Assembly: GCA_965228435.1 (NCBI GenBank)
Contig: OZ245818.1
Location: 5,952,001 to 6,016,000, forward strand
Source: Hoeflea_A sp965228435
GTDB lineage: Bacteria > Pseudomonadota > Alphaproteobacteria > Rhizobiales > Rhizobiaceae
Direction of reading: 5' to 3'
Length of the DNA: 64,000 bases
Every line of letters starts with the position of its first letter. Positions within the stretch are counted from its first letter, which is position 1. The translations under genes and the position numbers were made by a program. The notes beneath the pieces were generated by a model. It was not told the origin of the DNA, did no database searches, and saw only the letters and a list, made by a program, of their open reading frames with translations. This document shows positions 1 to 8,176 of the stretch, in pieces.

Positions 1-386
1 TGATCCGCTAGTGTCTCAATCACAGCGCACTCCCCAACAGATTTGGCATCGCAGGCTGATATCCTTTTGAGTTCCCGTTCAAGCTTTTTGAGTTTGGTGA
101 TCTTTGCCCTTGTATCCGCCAGATGCCGCGTCGCTATATCATGGGCATTCCCGCAGGGTTGTTCAGGATGCTGACTGAGTGCCAAAAGTTCGCGGACATC
201 TTCAATGGAAAATCCCAATTCTCGCGAATGCCGGATGAATGAAAGCCGTTTCAATCCGTCATTTGAATAACGCCGCTGATTGCCTTCAGTCCTTTCAAGG
301 GCGTCAATCAGGCCCATTTGCTCGTAGTAGCGGATGGTTGGCACTTTAACGCCTGTGCGCTTGGAAAGCTCGCCAATTGAGAACAT
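1..386 (-). CDS. MerR-family metal regulator (partial, runs off left edge)
   Basis: An N-terminal MerR helix-turn-helix is clear (FSIGELSKRTGV, then TIRYYEQMGL and the RRY of the wing), followed by the dimerisation helix and a C-terminal metal loop. Cysteines sit near residues 78, 112 and 120, the pattern of regulators that sense divalent soft metals; CueR-type Cu(I) sensors have Ser at the first position. The ATG ends at 386 and the C-terminus is cut by the window edge. It is divergent from the methyltransferase/CDF operon and faces a 19-bp-spacer promoter, so it very likely controls that operon. The exact metal (Zn, Cd or Pb) cannot be told. A close paralogue lies at 18884-19312. Confidence 0.93.
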   Translation of the reverse strand, partial: MFSIGELSKRTGVKVPTIRYYEQMGLIDALERTEGNQRRYSNDGLKRLSFIRHSRELGFSIEDVRELLALSQHPEQPCGNAHDIATRHLADTRAKITKLKKLERELKRISACDAKSVGECAVIETLAD

Positions 387-398
387 GAAAATTTCCTC

Positions 399-429
399 TT
401 GAAGCTATAGCTACTAGAGGGATTATATT
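399..429 (+). promoter_or_regulatory. MerR-type promoter/operator of the methyltransferase-CDF operon
   Basis: -35 TTGAAG (399-404) and -10 TATATT (424-429) are separated by 19 bp, the long spacer diagnostic of MerR-family activated promoters. The spacer holds an imperfect dyad, CTATAG-CTA-CTAGAG. It lies between the divergent MerR gene and the start at 459. Related elements occur at 14363, 19415, 23765 and 28685. Confidence 0.85.
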
Positions 430-458
430 GCTGTCAGTTGATAGTTGAAAGACTGAAC

Positions 459-923
459 ATGACAGTCCCACCGCTTGCTTTGCTGTTCATTTGTGCCGTG
501 TGCGCTTTCGTGCTTGCGAACCTTATTCCCATTGTCACGTTCACCGCGCCGCTTTGGCTGGTGGCGTTTGCGTTGCTCACTGGAGCTGCATTTCTGCTGC
601 CAGCCGTAACCAGCTTTGTGAAGCACGAGACGACCGTCAGTCCGCTGTCACCGAGTAGCGCAACAACCTTGGTGACTGATGGTGTATTCGGCGTCACGAG
701 GAACCCGATGTATGTCGGAATGCTCCTGCTGCTGCTGGGCTTTGTGCTCTGGTTGGGTGCCATAAGCAGCCTTGCCATGGTCATCGCGTTTTTCGCCCTG
801 TTGGATCGAAATCAGATCCCCACCGAAGAGCGATCCCTTCTGGATATATTCGGAGACAACTACCGCACCTATTGCAAGCGCGTGCCGCGTTGGCTTTTCG
901 TCCGTCAGGAGGTGGCAAAATGA
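459..923 (+). CDS. Isoprenylcysteine carboxyl methyltransferase-like membrane protein
   Basis: A membrane protein of about 154 residues with four hydrophobic segments. The C-terminal half has the ICMT/phospholipid-methyltransferase signature: GVFGVTRNPMYVGM, then EERSLLDIFGDNYRTYCKRVPRW. Members are SAM-dependent methyltransferases of the inner membrane and are common, with unknown substrates, in bacterial metal islands. I chose the ATG at 459 because GAAAG lies 9 bases upstream; the earlier TTG at 438 would leave almost no leader after the promoter. It overlaps the next gene by ATGA. Two more family members lie at 1575-2141 and 58829-59482. The substrate is unknown. Confidence 0.85.
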   Translation: MTVPPLALLFICAVCAFVLANLIPIVTFTAPLWLVAFALLTGAAFLLPAVTSFVKHETTVSPLSPSSATTLVTDGVFGVTRNPMYVGMLLLLLGFVLWLGAISSLAMVIAFFALLDRNQIPTEERSLLDIFGDNYRTYCKRVPRWLFVRQEVAK

Positions 924-1591
924 GCAAGGACAATGAAGCCTGTGGCTGCTCTGGCAATCCGCAATTCGACGGCATTGATCCAACCTACAAGCGCATCTTG
1001 TGGGTGGTCATTATCATCAATGCCGCGATGTTTCTTGTCGAAATGTCTGCGGGTAAGCTGGCGGGGTCCCAAGCCCTGCAAGCTGACGCGCTCGACTTTC
1101 TTGGTGATGCGCTCACCTACGGCCTTAGTCTTGCTGTCATTGGTATGAGCCTGAAAGTTCGTTCCATTGCCGCCCTTCTTAAGGGCCTCAGCCTGCTGGT
1201 CATGGGGCTTTGGGTTTTCGGATCCACCGCCTATCAGTTCTTCGTTCTCGGCGTGCCAAAGGCGGAGATCATGGGATTGATCGGAGTTCTTGCTCTTACA
1301 GCGAACGTCGCGAGCGTTTTGCTTTTGATGCGCTACAAGGACGGTGACGCGAATGTTCGCTCAGTCTGGCTATGCTCACGCAATGACGCCATCGGAAACG
1401 TGGCCGTTATGATCGCCAGTGCTGCGGTTTGGATGACAGCAACGGCATGGCCCGACCTTATTGTTGCGATTGTCATGGCGGGGCTGTTTTTGCGCTCATC
1501 GCAACTCATTCTCGTGCAGGCATGGCAGGAGTTCCGCAGCGGTGAGGATTTGAGTGCACTGGCAAGTCATGGACATGACCACGCCCATTGA
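920..1591 (+). CDS. Cation diffusion facilitator-like transporter (short form)
   Basis: About 223 residues with six predicted membrane segments, the core of CDF metal/proton antiporters without the long cytoplasmic C-terminal domain. TM2 carries ADALDFLGDA, resembling the metal site of CDF proteins (D-x3-D), and TM5 carries SRNDAIGN where classic members have HxxxD. The N-terminus has a Cys cluster (ACGCSG) and the tail is HGHDHAH, both able to bind metal. The ATG at 920 overlaps the preceding stop and follows a strong AGGAGG (907-912). With the MerR promoter upstream it is probably a divalent-cation exporter; the metal is not known. Confidence 0.85.
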   Translation: MSKDNEACGCSGNPQFDGIDPTYKRILWVVIIINAAMFLVEMSAGKLAGSQALQADALDFLGDALTYGLSLAVIGMSLKVRSIAALLKGLSLLVMGLWVFGSTAYQFFVLGVPKAEIMGLIGVLALTANVASVLLLMRYKDGDANVRSVWLCSRNDAIGNVAVMIASAAVWMTATAWPDLIVAIVMAGLFLRSSQLILVQAWQEFRSGEDLSALASHGHDHAH

Positions 1592-2141
1592 ATTGCTTTT
1601 TTTCGGCCTCCTGATTGGCGCGACAGCCGGGGTTTACATGCTCGGCATGTTGCTTTGGTCGATCAAGCAACCGGAAAACAGAACGTGGCCACCCGATCAA
1701 GCGACGACAGCCATCAAATTCCGTGTCTGGTTCATGACCACCCTGATATTTGCGTCTGCATTTGTTTTGGGTGTTCTGGATTGGAACCGATTTGATTGGC
1801 CCCCTTCTGCCAGGTGGACCGTTGGTCTGCCGCTAATCCTGATCGGAAACCTGGTTGTCTGGCGTGGTGTTCTCAAGATTGGAATGGCAGCGACCAGTGG
1901 CGAGGCCACAGGGCTTGTTACGACCGGTCTTTATCGTTGGTCCAGGAACCCTCAATACGCGGCGGACATCGCAATCCTGATGGGCTGGGGTGTTCTTTCA
2001 GCCTCAATGTGGGTGCTTCCAGTTCTGGTAATTGGGATTGCGGTTTTGGCTATAGCACCGTTGGCGGAGGAGCCTTGGCTGGAAGAGGTTTATGGCCAAG
2101 AGTATCGAAACTACAAAGCTTCCGTCAGGCGTTTCATCTAA
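1575..2141 (+). CDS. Isoprenylcysteine carboxyl methyltransferase-like membrane protein
   Basis: A multi-pass membrane protein of about 188 residues with the methyltransferase signature TTGLYRWSRNPQYAADI and a C-terminal EEPWLEEVYGQEYRNYKA, the usual ICMT-like ending. It overlaps the end of the CDF-like gene, so the two are translationally linked. ATG codons at 1569 and 1575 are both possible and no strong ribosome site separates them. It is the third gene of an operon driven from the promoter at 399-429. It is longer than the first methyltransferase in the operon and is not a simple duplicate of it. Function inside metal resistance is unknown. Confidence 0.8.
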   Translation: MTTPIELLFFGLLIGATAGVYMLGMLLWSIKQPENRTWPPDQATTAIKFRVWFMTTLIFASAFVLGVLDWNRFDWPPSARWTVGLPLILIGNLVVWRGVLKIGMAATSGEATGLVTTGLYRWSRNPQYAADIAILMGWGVLSASMWVLPVLVIGIAVLAIAPLAEEPWLEEVYGQEYRNYKASVRRFI

Positions 2142-2739
2142 TCGTGTGAATTCGACCAGCGCGCTGCCAAGCGAAAAAAGCTGCCAGCAAAAACAACAGG
2201 AGCAGCGCAACGCTGGCAAATCCCCAACCGTCTTTCACGGCCTCCTCGATCACCGATCCGAACAGATAGCCGGCACCCACAAGAAGCCCCGTCCATAAAA
2301 GTGCAGATGCGCCGTTGAGAAGCGTAAATTTCTGCCAACGAATGTCGGTGAGGCCAACCGGAAGCGCTCCGATTGTGCGCATTCCCTTTGGATAGCGGTA
2401 CAGAAATATGTAAGCCACGCCGTAGCGTTCCATCATGATTTTGGCTTTCAGGAACAGCTCTTTCAACCATGGTTTGGTTTCGACAACACCCACACCATAA
2501 TATCGGGCTATTCGGAACCGTACTTCATCTCCCAAGTACCCGCCTGCGAAGACGGCCAAGGCAACGTAACCCAAGTCCAATGCACCTGCTTGGGCAGCAT
2601 ATCCGCCGAACAACGGGAGCGTTCCGCTCTTCAGCGCACAGTAGCCGAAGAGCAATAGGTAGATCATCGTCCCGTATTCGCTGATGAGCGCGAGGATTGT
2701 GTTCAAAATCGGTTTCCAAAGCGTTGCATCAACAAACAA
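2134..2739 (-). CDS. DedA family membrane protein
   Basis: A 201-residue inner-membrane protein of the DedA/VTT (SNARE-associated) superfamily. It shows the conserved glycine-rich GGYLGDEVRFRIARYYG and the YRYPKGMRTIGALPVG stretch, the latter carrying the typical arginine motif. DedA proteins help lipid flipping and membrane-potential homeostasis, and some affect metal or peptide tolerance. The gene converges on the methyltransferase operon, overlapping its end by 8 bp. The start MFVDATLWKP at 2739 gives a normal DedA length. No regulatory site was recognised upstream. Confidence 0.85.
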   Translation of the reverse strand: MFVDATLWKPILNTILALISEYGTMIYLLLFGYCALKSGTLPLFGGYAAQAGALDLGYVALAVFAGGYLGDEVRFRIARYYGVGVVETKPWLKELFLKAKIMMERYGVAYIFLYRYPKGMRTIGALPVGLTDIRWQKFTLLNGASALLWTGLLVGAGYLFGSVIEEAVKDGWGFASVALLLLFLLAAFFAWQRAGRIHTIR

Positions 2740-3060
2740 GTTGGTTCCACCAAGGGAACAAATGGCTGAAATGTCGCATTTTATTTCTAGCTCTCAGATG
2801 GAGCGGCGATCTCATAATTCAATATCAGCGCGTTCGACGTAGCTGGCAGCGTCGTATAGTGGAACATTGCAAATTTAAGTCGATTAGTTTGTGCCGTACA
2901 ATTCGATTCTAGCAGCACGATTATTTTCGGCTCTGAGCCCATTTCAACCAAGCCTTTGGGCTGACCTGTTCAAGTTGCGACGTAAGTTTCGCACCGCACG
3001 TACCCGCCAAAAGGACCGCCGTAAATTCAACGGAACTGGATTTGGTGCAAAAGTCATGAG
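2740..3060. other. Intergenic interval, no gene recognised
   Basis: About 320 bases between the start of dedA and the end of the MFS gene. Short frames exist but none has a plausible start, ribosome site or family resemblance. It should hold the dedA promoter, which I cannot place. Confidence 0.5.
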
Positions 3061-4287
3061 TTACACACCATCTTTCAAAAAGTATGCTTGAAACACTGCC
3101 GCAATCATTGAGATCGTGAAAACTGCCTCCAACCCAAATAGGGCAGCGATAAAGCCCGCAATCAGCGGAAGTAGGAACGCCGGCGCGGTTATCGCATTGA
3201 AATAGCCACTGTAGGCGGGGCGCATGTGGTCGGGTGATATTTCCATCAAAAAGCCGATGACTGCTATCGTCAAGCCATTGGCAAGCGCGCCGAGAATGAA
3301 GAACATCCCGGCGAACAAATACAACAACAGAGAGGTATTCGACGGCTGAGCGAAGGCAAGGAGTATAGTCAATGCTGGCGGCAATATTCTCGCAATTGCG
3401 ATACCCTTGAGGAGACTGGCTTTGCCATGCTTGTCTCCCCACCATCCCCACAGTGGGTTTGAGATCAATGCCCCGGCAGTTTGAGCGCCCAGAAGCAATG
3501 CAACGTCCTTAAGATCGATTCCATGTGTGCCTGCCTGAACAATGTAAAACGGCATCGCCATAAGCACCGCACCACCACACCATTGCGCATAAACGAAATT
3601 CCTAAATTTTAGGTCGGTCCGGAACACCACCACACCATCCCTCAAATATTGAAAGAATGTCGGTTTGTTTGCTTTTTCAGAGCCCGCTTCCGGTTCTCCC
3701 ATAGCGGTGAACACACCGGACGACACAAACATCAATAGGGCGGCCATAGCGATGATCGCCGCATAGGACACTGGAAACTCAAGCATGCCGAACAGCCGGT
3801 CCGCGATGGCCACTACTCCCAAAGCAAGAATGCCGCCTCCGAAAAAGCGAGTGGCTAATAACCGACTTCTAAGTTTAGACGGAACGGAACGCGCAACGAT
3901 GTCATTGTAAGGAACGGCGACTATGCCGCTTATGAAAGCATAGGCTGTCCAGATGGCCATTACGAGGATCGACAGGGTCAAGACTGACCAGTCTGATCCT
4001 AAGAAAAGGACAAGCGCCAACATCGCCATACATAATGCGCGGCCGAATGCACCGATGACGTAATAGTGCATACTGGAACCGCTGCGTTGCGCGAGGAACC
4101 CGACAATCAACTGCGGGAATAACCAACCAAATCGCAAAATTGCTGTAACAGCACCCACGACAATCGGATTGCCAGTCAACTGGAATACCAAGGCGGACAT
4201 GATGGTCGCTGAATCAATCGCAGCAGAACCGGCCTGGAAGGTAATTCCGGCGGTTGCAACGCTTGCAAATCGGCTCTTTTCGTTCAT
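3061..4287 (-). CDS. Major facilitator superfamily transporter
   Basis: A 408-residue, 12-TM MFS permease. The sequence between TM4 and TM6 (VPYNDIVARSVPSKLRSRLLATRFFGGG) and WGWWGDKHGKASLLKG after TM8 resemble the loops of MFS exporters. The ATG at 4287 overlaps the stop of the upstream CcdA-like gene (ATGA), so the two form a coupled pair; an in-frame start at 4299 would lie inside that gene. A second CcdA/MFS pair at 35623-37495 has decayed. The substrate is unknown; context suggests a metal or thiol-stress role, but that is inference. Confidence 0.88.
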   Translation of the reverse strand: MNEKSRFASVATAGITFQAGSAAIDSATIMSALVFQLTGNPIVVGAVTAILRFGWLFPQLIVGFLAQRSGSSMHYYVIGAFGRALCMAMLALVLFLGSDWSVLTLSILVMAIWTAYAFISGIVAVPYNDIVARSVPSKLRSRLLATRFFGGGILALGVVAIADRLFGMLEFPVSYAAIIAMAALLMFVSSGVFTAMGEPEAGSEKANKPTFFQYLRDGVVVFRTDLKFRNFVYAQWCGGAVLMAMPFYIVQAGTHGIDLKDVALLLGAQTAGALISNPLWGWWGDKHGKASLLKGIAIARILPPALTILLAFAQPSNTSLLLYLFAGMFFILGALANGLTIAVIGFLMEISPDHMRPAYSGYFNAITAPAFLLPLIAGFIAALFGLEAVFTISMIAAVFQAYFLKDGV

Positions 4288-4955
4288 TTTCTGGCCCAAT
4301 TTGCCGGATCAACATACAGTCCGAACCAGATTGACCACAGCCCCAGCAGGGCGAAGACGACACCGATCAGCCATCGCATCCGCTTCATTCTCTCCCCTAG
4401 AGATTCGAGCCACGCCGCGAGCCCTGGCACGGCTGCAAATACCGCGAGCGGTGAGGACAGGAACAATCCGAAGAGAAACATCATTGCGAACCCGGTTACG
4501 ACTGTCCCGGTGGTTGCGGCCAGTCCGAGTAATCCGAATAGAATTGGCGCAGCGCAAGCAGGAATGTTAAGACCAAATGCGAGCCCTAGGACAAATGGGT
4601 TTTGTGCTTGTTTCCACGCGGCAGGTGCCAGGTTAACTCTGCGCTTTATGAAACCGGCTTTTCCAATCAGAAAAGCTACTCCCATGATCAGATAGACCAA
4701 CCCGAATATCAGCCAAATACCAGTTTGTGCGCTAATTACCTTGTGACCGAGGAACGCAATCACAGCCCCTGAAAGCCCTGCTACAAAGGAACGAGTGACA
4801 ACAAAAGCTAGTACGGCATTTAACTTCTCTCGGTTGGATCGGCTATTCTGTGTTTCAAGAAAAAGGAGATGTCCGCCTATTGTGCAAGGTTCGATGAAAC
4901 CCAAAAGGCCCAATCCTATGGGTAACAGAACAAATTCCAGTGTAGAAAATTCCAT
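4284..4955 (-). CDS. CcdA/DsbD-type membrane thiol transporter-like protein
   Basis: A 223-residue membrane protein of the CcdA/DsbD-beta class, which passes electrons from cytoplasmic thioredoxin to periplasmic thiols. Two conserved cysteines sit where the family needs them: Cys24 in EPCTIGG and Cys134 in NIPACAAP, each early in one half of a pseudo-repeat. The start at 4955 follows GGGAG. It overlaps the downstream MFS gene by ATGA. A possible CueR-type promoter (4978-5008) and a perfect 14-bp palindrome (4968-4981) lie just upstream. It could instead move metal ions, as suggested for some relatives. Confidence 0.85.
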   Translation of the reverse strand: MEFSTLEFVLLPIGLGLLGFIEPCTIGGHLLFLETQNSRSNREKLNAVLAFVVTRSFVAGLSGAVIAFLGHKVISAQTGIWLIFGLVYLIMGVAFLIGKAGFIKRRVNLAPAAWKQAQNPFVLGLAFGLNIPACAAPILFGLLGLAATTGTVVTGFAMMFLFGLFLSSPLAVFAAVPGLAAWLESLGERMKRMRWLIGVVFALLGLWSIWFGLYVDPANWARK

Positions 4956-4967
4956 ATGGTCTCCCGA

Positions 4968-4981
4968 ACCATTCGAATGGT
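4968..4981. promoter_or_regulatory. Perfect 14-bp palindrome upstream of the CcdA-like gene
   Basis: ACCATTCGAATGGT is a perfect palindrome 13 bp before the ATG at 4955, between a candidate promoter and the ribosome site. The core ATTCGAATGG recurs at 37534-37543, upstream of the decayed CcdA copy. It could be an operator for a dimeric regulator; the regulator is unknown. Confidence 0.45.
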
Positions 4982-5008
4982 AAATTCATCCAGCTACGGG
5001 AAGGTCAA
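4978..5008 (-). promoter_or_regulatory. Possible CueR-type promoter for the CcdA-MFS pair
   Basis: On the minus strand TTGACC (plus 5003-5008) is followed after exactly 19 bp by TTACCA (plus 4978-4983). The spacer begins TTCCCG-TAG-CTGGA, close to the CueR dyad seen before copA at 52793. The -10 is poor, so this is only moderately supported. Confidence 0.45.
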
Positions 5009-5037
5009 TTCATCAGAAGCGCTAGGCACGGCCACGT

Positions 5038-5418
5038 TTACTGAGAGTGCCAGAATCTCCCCCATTTGGCTTCAGTCGCCCACCAGATGATTTTGCCGCC
5101 GAACAATATTGCGCCCCCGAGAATCCACCAGGCATAAGGCCCGAGCGGAAGTAGGCCGAGCCCGTGGAGCACAACGGGTATGACCAACGCGAGATAAAAC
5201 GGTCCCGTAAATCGGCAATGGGTACGCCCACAGCGGCGGGCATTCAGCAGGCAGGCACATCCCATCCAGATCAGGGCAATGCTCCATATCACCGTGCGTC
5301 CCGGTGTATCCACAAACGTGCCTGCAACGATGGCAAGTGGTGGCCAGCCCCATGCCAGAATATAGGCCTGCAGATTGCCGGCCCAGTCTTTCCCCGATTG
5401 TCCGGACGCTTCAGACAC
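5038..5418 (-). CDS. Unknown membrane protein at the end of the mer operon
   Basis: A 126-residue protein with three or four hydrophobic segments. A cysteine/histidine cluster lies between TM2 and TM3 (GCACLLNARRCGRTHCRFTG), the only clear candidate for metal binding. It starts 6 bp after merA stops and is surely cotranscribed with it. I recall similar unnamed proteins beside merA in rhizobial-type mer operons but cannot name a family. A role in mercury transport or sensing at the membrane is possible but unproven. Confidence 0.75.
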   Translation of the reverse strand: MSEASGQSGKDWAGNLQAYILAWGWPPLAIVAGTFVDTPGRTVIWSIALIWMGCACLLNARRCGRTHCRFTGPFYLALVIPVVLHGLGLLPLGPYAWWILGGAILFGGKIIWWATEAKWGRFWHSQ

Positions 5419-5424
5419 GGTCAG

Positions 5425-6852
5425 CTACCCGGCACAACAGGACAGCTTCTTCACATCCATGTCGAACGTCTGGGCTGCTAGTTTTAAACCCTCAACGGTC
5501 GTGAGATATGGAAAGATCATGGACCCTAGTTCTTCATAGGTCATGCCGGCTTTGATAGCCAAGGCAACCGTCTGGATGCTGTCAGCGCCTTCAGGGGCCA
5601 GGATATGACCACCTACGAGCTTTCCGGTTTTACCGTCGGCAACCAGTTTGATCAGTCCGCGGGTATCGCGCGCAGCAAGGGCGCGTGGGACGTTGTCGAG
5701 CGTCAGAACAGATGTACGAACGTCGATATCTTGTTCGCGTGCTTGCGCTTCCGTCAGGCCAACACTAGCAACTTGAGGATCAGTGAAAACCACGGCCGGC
5801 ATCACGGAGTTATCGTATGAAAGAGAATTGCCGTTCAAGGCGTTTTTGGCGGCTATTTTTGCGCCGTAGGCAGCCATGTAGACGAATTGGTCCCGTCCGG
5901 TGACATCACCGGCTGCATAGACGCCATCGCGTGTTGTGCGCATCTGAGCATCAATCTTAACTCCATGATTGGAGGTCAGTTCAATGCCTGCATTGGGCAG
6001 ATTTAGACTGCCTGTATTTGGCGTGCGCCCCGTGGCAATGAGCACCTTCTCGGCAGCGATCTCAAGTTTATCGTTTCCGTCTTGAACGGTGAGACAGATC
6101 AAACCACCTTTTTCCTCGATGCGGTCATAGGCAATGCCGCTAAAGACATTGATACCCTCATCCTTGAAGTAGCCGGTAAGCGCATCGCTGATTTCTGGTT
6201 CTGCTTCCGGTAACAATCCGCGCCGGCTGATGATCGTGACCTTGACGCCCGCTCGAGCAAACAGCTGAGCAATTTCAGCGCCAATGTAGCCCGCGCCGAT
6301 CACCAACAAAGATTCTGGCAGAGTCTCGAGTTCAAGGGCGGAGGTGCTATCCAGGTGCGGGACACTTTCAATGCCGTCGATTGATGGCATTGCCGGCCGC
6401 GTGCCCGTGGCAATAATGATTTTGCGTGCATCAATTGCCTGTCCGCCGACCATCAATGCACCCTCTTTCGAAAAGGCGGCCTCTCCTTCGAGATAAGCAA
6501 CTGAATTGTACGCTGGCAGAATGTCGGTGTATTTGGCCTTGCGAAGGTCGTCGACCAGGTCCTGCTTCTGCTTCACTGTGGCTCGCCAATCGGTCACCTT
6601 GGCGGATGCTTCGATGCCATCGAAACGATCGGCAGCACCTGCAATGTGCAGCGTTTCGGCGGCTCGTATGAGTGCCTTGGAAGGGACACAGCCGACATTG
6701 ACACATGTTCCGCCAATCGTCCCGTGTCCAATCAATGCCACTTGTGCCCCTTCATCTGCCGCAGTGATAGCTGCTGAAAATCCTGCAGACCCGGCACCGA
6801 TGACGGCGACATCGTAAGAACCATTTTTTTTTGTGTCGCAACAATCCGACAT
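5425..6852 (-). CDS. merA: Mercuric reductase, form without N-terminal HMA domain
   Basis: A 475-residue FAD-dependent disulfide oxidoreductase that reduces Hg(II) to Hg(0) with NADPH in the cytoplasm. Visible features are the FAD-binding GAGSAG (residues 19-24), the redox pair C50/C55 in GTCVNVGCVPSK, the second nucleotide site GAGYIGAE, the FAD motif YAAGDVTG, and the C-terminal vicinal pair Cys472-Cys473 (LSCCAG) that distinguishes MerA from lipoamide dehydrogenase and glutathione reductase. There is no MerP-like N-terminal domain, only a short tail with SDCCD. It follows merT, merP, a small membrane gene and merF in the operon divergent from merR. Confidence 0.97.
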   Translation of the reverse strand: MSDCCDTKKNGSYDVAVIGAGSAGFSAAITAADEGAQVALIGHGTIGGTCVNVGCVPSKALIRAAETLHIAGAADRFDGIEASAKVTDWRATVKQKQDLVDDLRKAKYTDILPAYNSVAYLEGEAAFSKEGALMVGGQAIDARKIIIATGTRPAMPSIDGIESVPHLDSTSALELETLPESLLVIGAGYIGAEIAQLFARAGVKVTIISRRGLLPEAEPEISDALTGYFKDEGINVFSGIAYDRIEEKGGLICLTVQDGNDKLEIAAEKVLIATGRTPNTGSLNLPNAGIELTSNHGVKIDAQMRTTRDGVYAAGDVTGRDQFVYMAAYGAKIAAKNALNGNSLSYDNSVMPAVVFTDPQVASVGLTEAQAREQDIDVRTSVLTLDNVPRALAARDTRGLIKLVADGKTGKLVGGHILAPEGADSIQTVALAIKAGMTYEELGSMIFPYLTTVEGLKLAAQTFDMDVKKLSCCAG

Positions 6853-6951
6853 GAAATTACCTCTAAGTCAAAAGAATGGCCTAACCAGCTCTCGTGGATC
6901 ATGCCGCAATGGAGCGCACCATCACAACGCCGAGAAAATTGGCGTGTCTCG

Positions 6952-7170
6952 TCATCCTTGGGCCGGTTTCCTATTCTGCCTACGCCAAAGTGCGTAGATT
7001 GTTAGGAGCACGAAAAACGCGAGTGCTGGCAACAAGACAAAATCGAGGTATCCGACAATTGCCGAAAGCCCGACAGCACCGAACAGAATCACGAGGACCG
7101 GAGTAAAGCAGCACAACGCCGCGATTACCGTTCCAATGAGCCCCGTTGCCAGGATCTTTTTATCGTTCAT
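6952..7170 (-). CDS. merF: Mercury transport protein MerF-like
   Basis: A 72-residue two-helix inner-membrane protein. The first helix carries the vicinal pair Cys20-Cys21 (ALCCFTPVL), the MerF hallmark for passing Hg(II) across the membrane to MerA. Classic MerF has a second cysteine pair near the second helix; none is visible here, and the C-terminus is basic (RRQNRK). The ATG at 7170 follows GGAAG and lies inside the end of the preceding gene, an 11-bp overlap. A gap of about 100 bp with no recognisable gene separates it from merA. Confidence 0.88.
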   Translation of the reverse strand: MNDKKILATGLIGTVIAALCCFTPVLVILFGAVGLSAIVGYLDFVLLPALAFFVLLTIYALWRRQNRKPAQG

Positions 7171-7429
7171 AGGTGTCTTCCAATTCTGCCCTGGTAAGTT
7201 TTTGACTTTTACGCCACCAGTTCCAAAAAATGAATGAAGTGAACGCGACAGTCGCCGCCAGTGCAATTGTGCTTGCCAGACCAATGTCACCGAAGAGGGA
7301 AGTTATTGTGCCAGCGAAAATTCCGCTGGTCAGCGCCAAAAACGCCGCCGGGCCAAAAGCACAACAAACTACCGCGAGCGGCGTGGCTATCAGTGTCGTA
7401 ACGATGACTGCAACGGGCTTGTCTGACAC
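7160..7429 (-). CDS. Small CC-motif membrane protein in the mer operon
   Basis: An 89-residue protein with two predicted helices. The first carries Cys22-Cys23 (AVVCCAFGPAAF), laid out like the mercury-binding pair in the first helix of MerT and MerF. The tail WNWWRKSQKL is basic and aromatic, as expected on the cytoplasmic side. It lies 10 bp after merP and overlaps merF. It is probably another Hg(II) transport protein, related to MerF or MerT but with a low-similarity body; I cannot assign it to MerC, MerE or MerH. Confidence 0.82.
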   Translation of the reverse strand: MSDKPVAVIVTTLIATPLAVVCCAFGPAAFLALTSGIFAGTITSLFGDIGLASTIALAATVAFTSFIFWNWWRKSQKLTRAELEDTYER

Positions 7430-7439
7430 GCCATCGTCC

Positions 7440-7730
7440 TCAATTGGTGGTTACGACGGTCGATGGGTATCCAATGCCTGCGGTTGCCTCGCGGATTTCG
7501 TCGACGTTGGTCAGGGCATCATCAAATGTCACCGTGGCCGAGCGATCTTCCATGGTTGCCTCGACGATCTTGATTCCGTCGACTTTCGAGATCGCCTGTT
7601 TGACCATATAGGGGCAGCTTGCGCAGCTCATGTCCGGAACTGACAGTTTGACGGTTTGCTCCCCTGCAAACGCGATCGAAGGCGTGGATACAATCATTGC
7701 CAGCATCGCGAAATTCATTATCTTTTTCAT
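7440..7730 (-). CDS. merP: Periplasmic mercury-binding protein MerP
   Basis: A 96-residue secreted HMA-fold protein. A signal peptide (about residues 1-22, ending IAFA) precedes a heavy-metal-associated domain whose site is Cys36 and Cys39 in DMSCASCPY; classic MerP has GMTCAACP. MerP binds Hg(II) in the periplasm and hands it to MerT. It starts 15 bp after merT stops. The proline after the second cysteine and the MVKQAISK helix support MerP over a copper chaperone. Confidence 0.94.
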   Translation of the reverse strand: MKKIMNFAMLAMIVSTPSIAFAGEQTVKLSVPDMSCASCPYMVKQAISKVDGIKIVEATMEDRSATVTFDDALTNVDEIREATAGIGYPSTVVTTN

Positions 7731-7745
7731 TGACGTTCCTTCCGT

Positions 7746-8144
7746 TTATCCAAGAATGAGGGGGACTAAGTAGGGCCATGCAAAAGCCAGCAAGACCAAA
7801 GCTGTCGCCAACCAAAGCGCCGATTTGACAACTCGATTTGGCAATGGCCGCGCGCAGGCTTCGCCGTCAGCACAGGCGATTTTTGGCTTCCTATAGACCA
7901 TCCAAAATCCATATCCGAGGAATCCGAGCGTGATTGCGATGAATATGGGCTGATATGCCGACAAGGCCGTGAGACTTCCAATCCAGGCACCACTGATACC
8001 GAGACTGAACAAAACCAACGGTACAATGCAGCATGTGGATGCTGCTATGGCACCCAGGATGCCTCCCGCCGCAATCAGCCGCGCCTTAGCCGAATCGTCG
8101 CTTTGTTGGGAATCGTTTATCGCCGCATTTGTCATTTCACTCAT
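7746..8144 (-). CDS. merT: Mercuric transport protein MerT
   Basis: A 132-residue inner-membrane protein with three hydrophobic segments. Helix 1 has the vicinal pair Cys38-Cys39 (ASTCCIVPLVL), and the cytoplasmic loop after helix 2 has a second pair, Cys91 and Cys97 (CADGEAC), both diagnostic of MerT. It accepts Hg(II) from MerP and passes it inward to MerA. It is the first gene after the mer promoter (8177-8207). The N-terminal extension of about 20 polar residues is typical of alphaproteobacterial MerT. Confidence 0.95.
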   Translation of the reverse strand: MSEMTNAAINDSQQSDDSAKARLIAAGGILGAIAASTCCIVPLVLFSLGISGAWIGSLTALSAYQPIFIAITLGFLGYGFWMVYRKPKIACADGEACARPLPNRVVKSALWLATALVLLAFAWPYLVPLILG

Positions 8145-8176
8145 AAATATGCTCGCAAAATTCCGATCATAGGATT

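Noticed and set aside
2921..3451. Minus-strand frame of about 176 codons overlapping the MFS gene
   Set aside because: It lies in another frame over the well-supported MFS gene and shows no domain or start signal.
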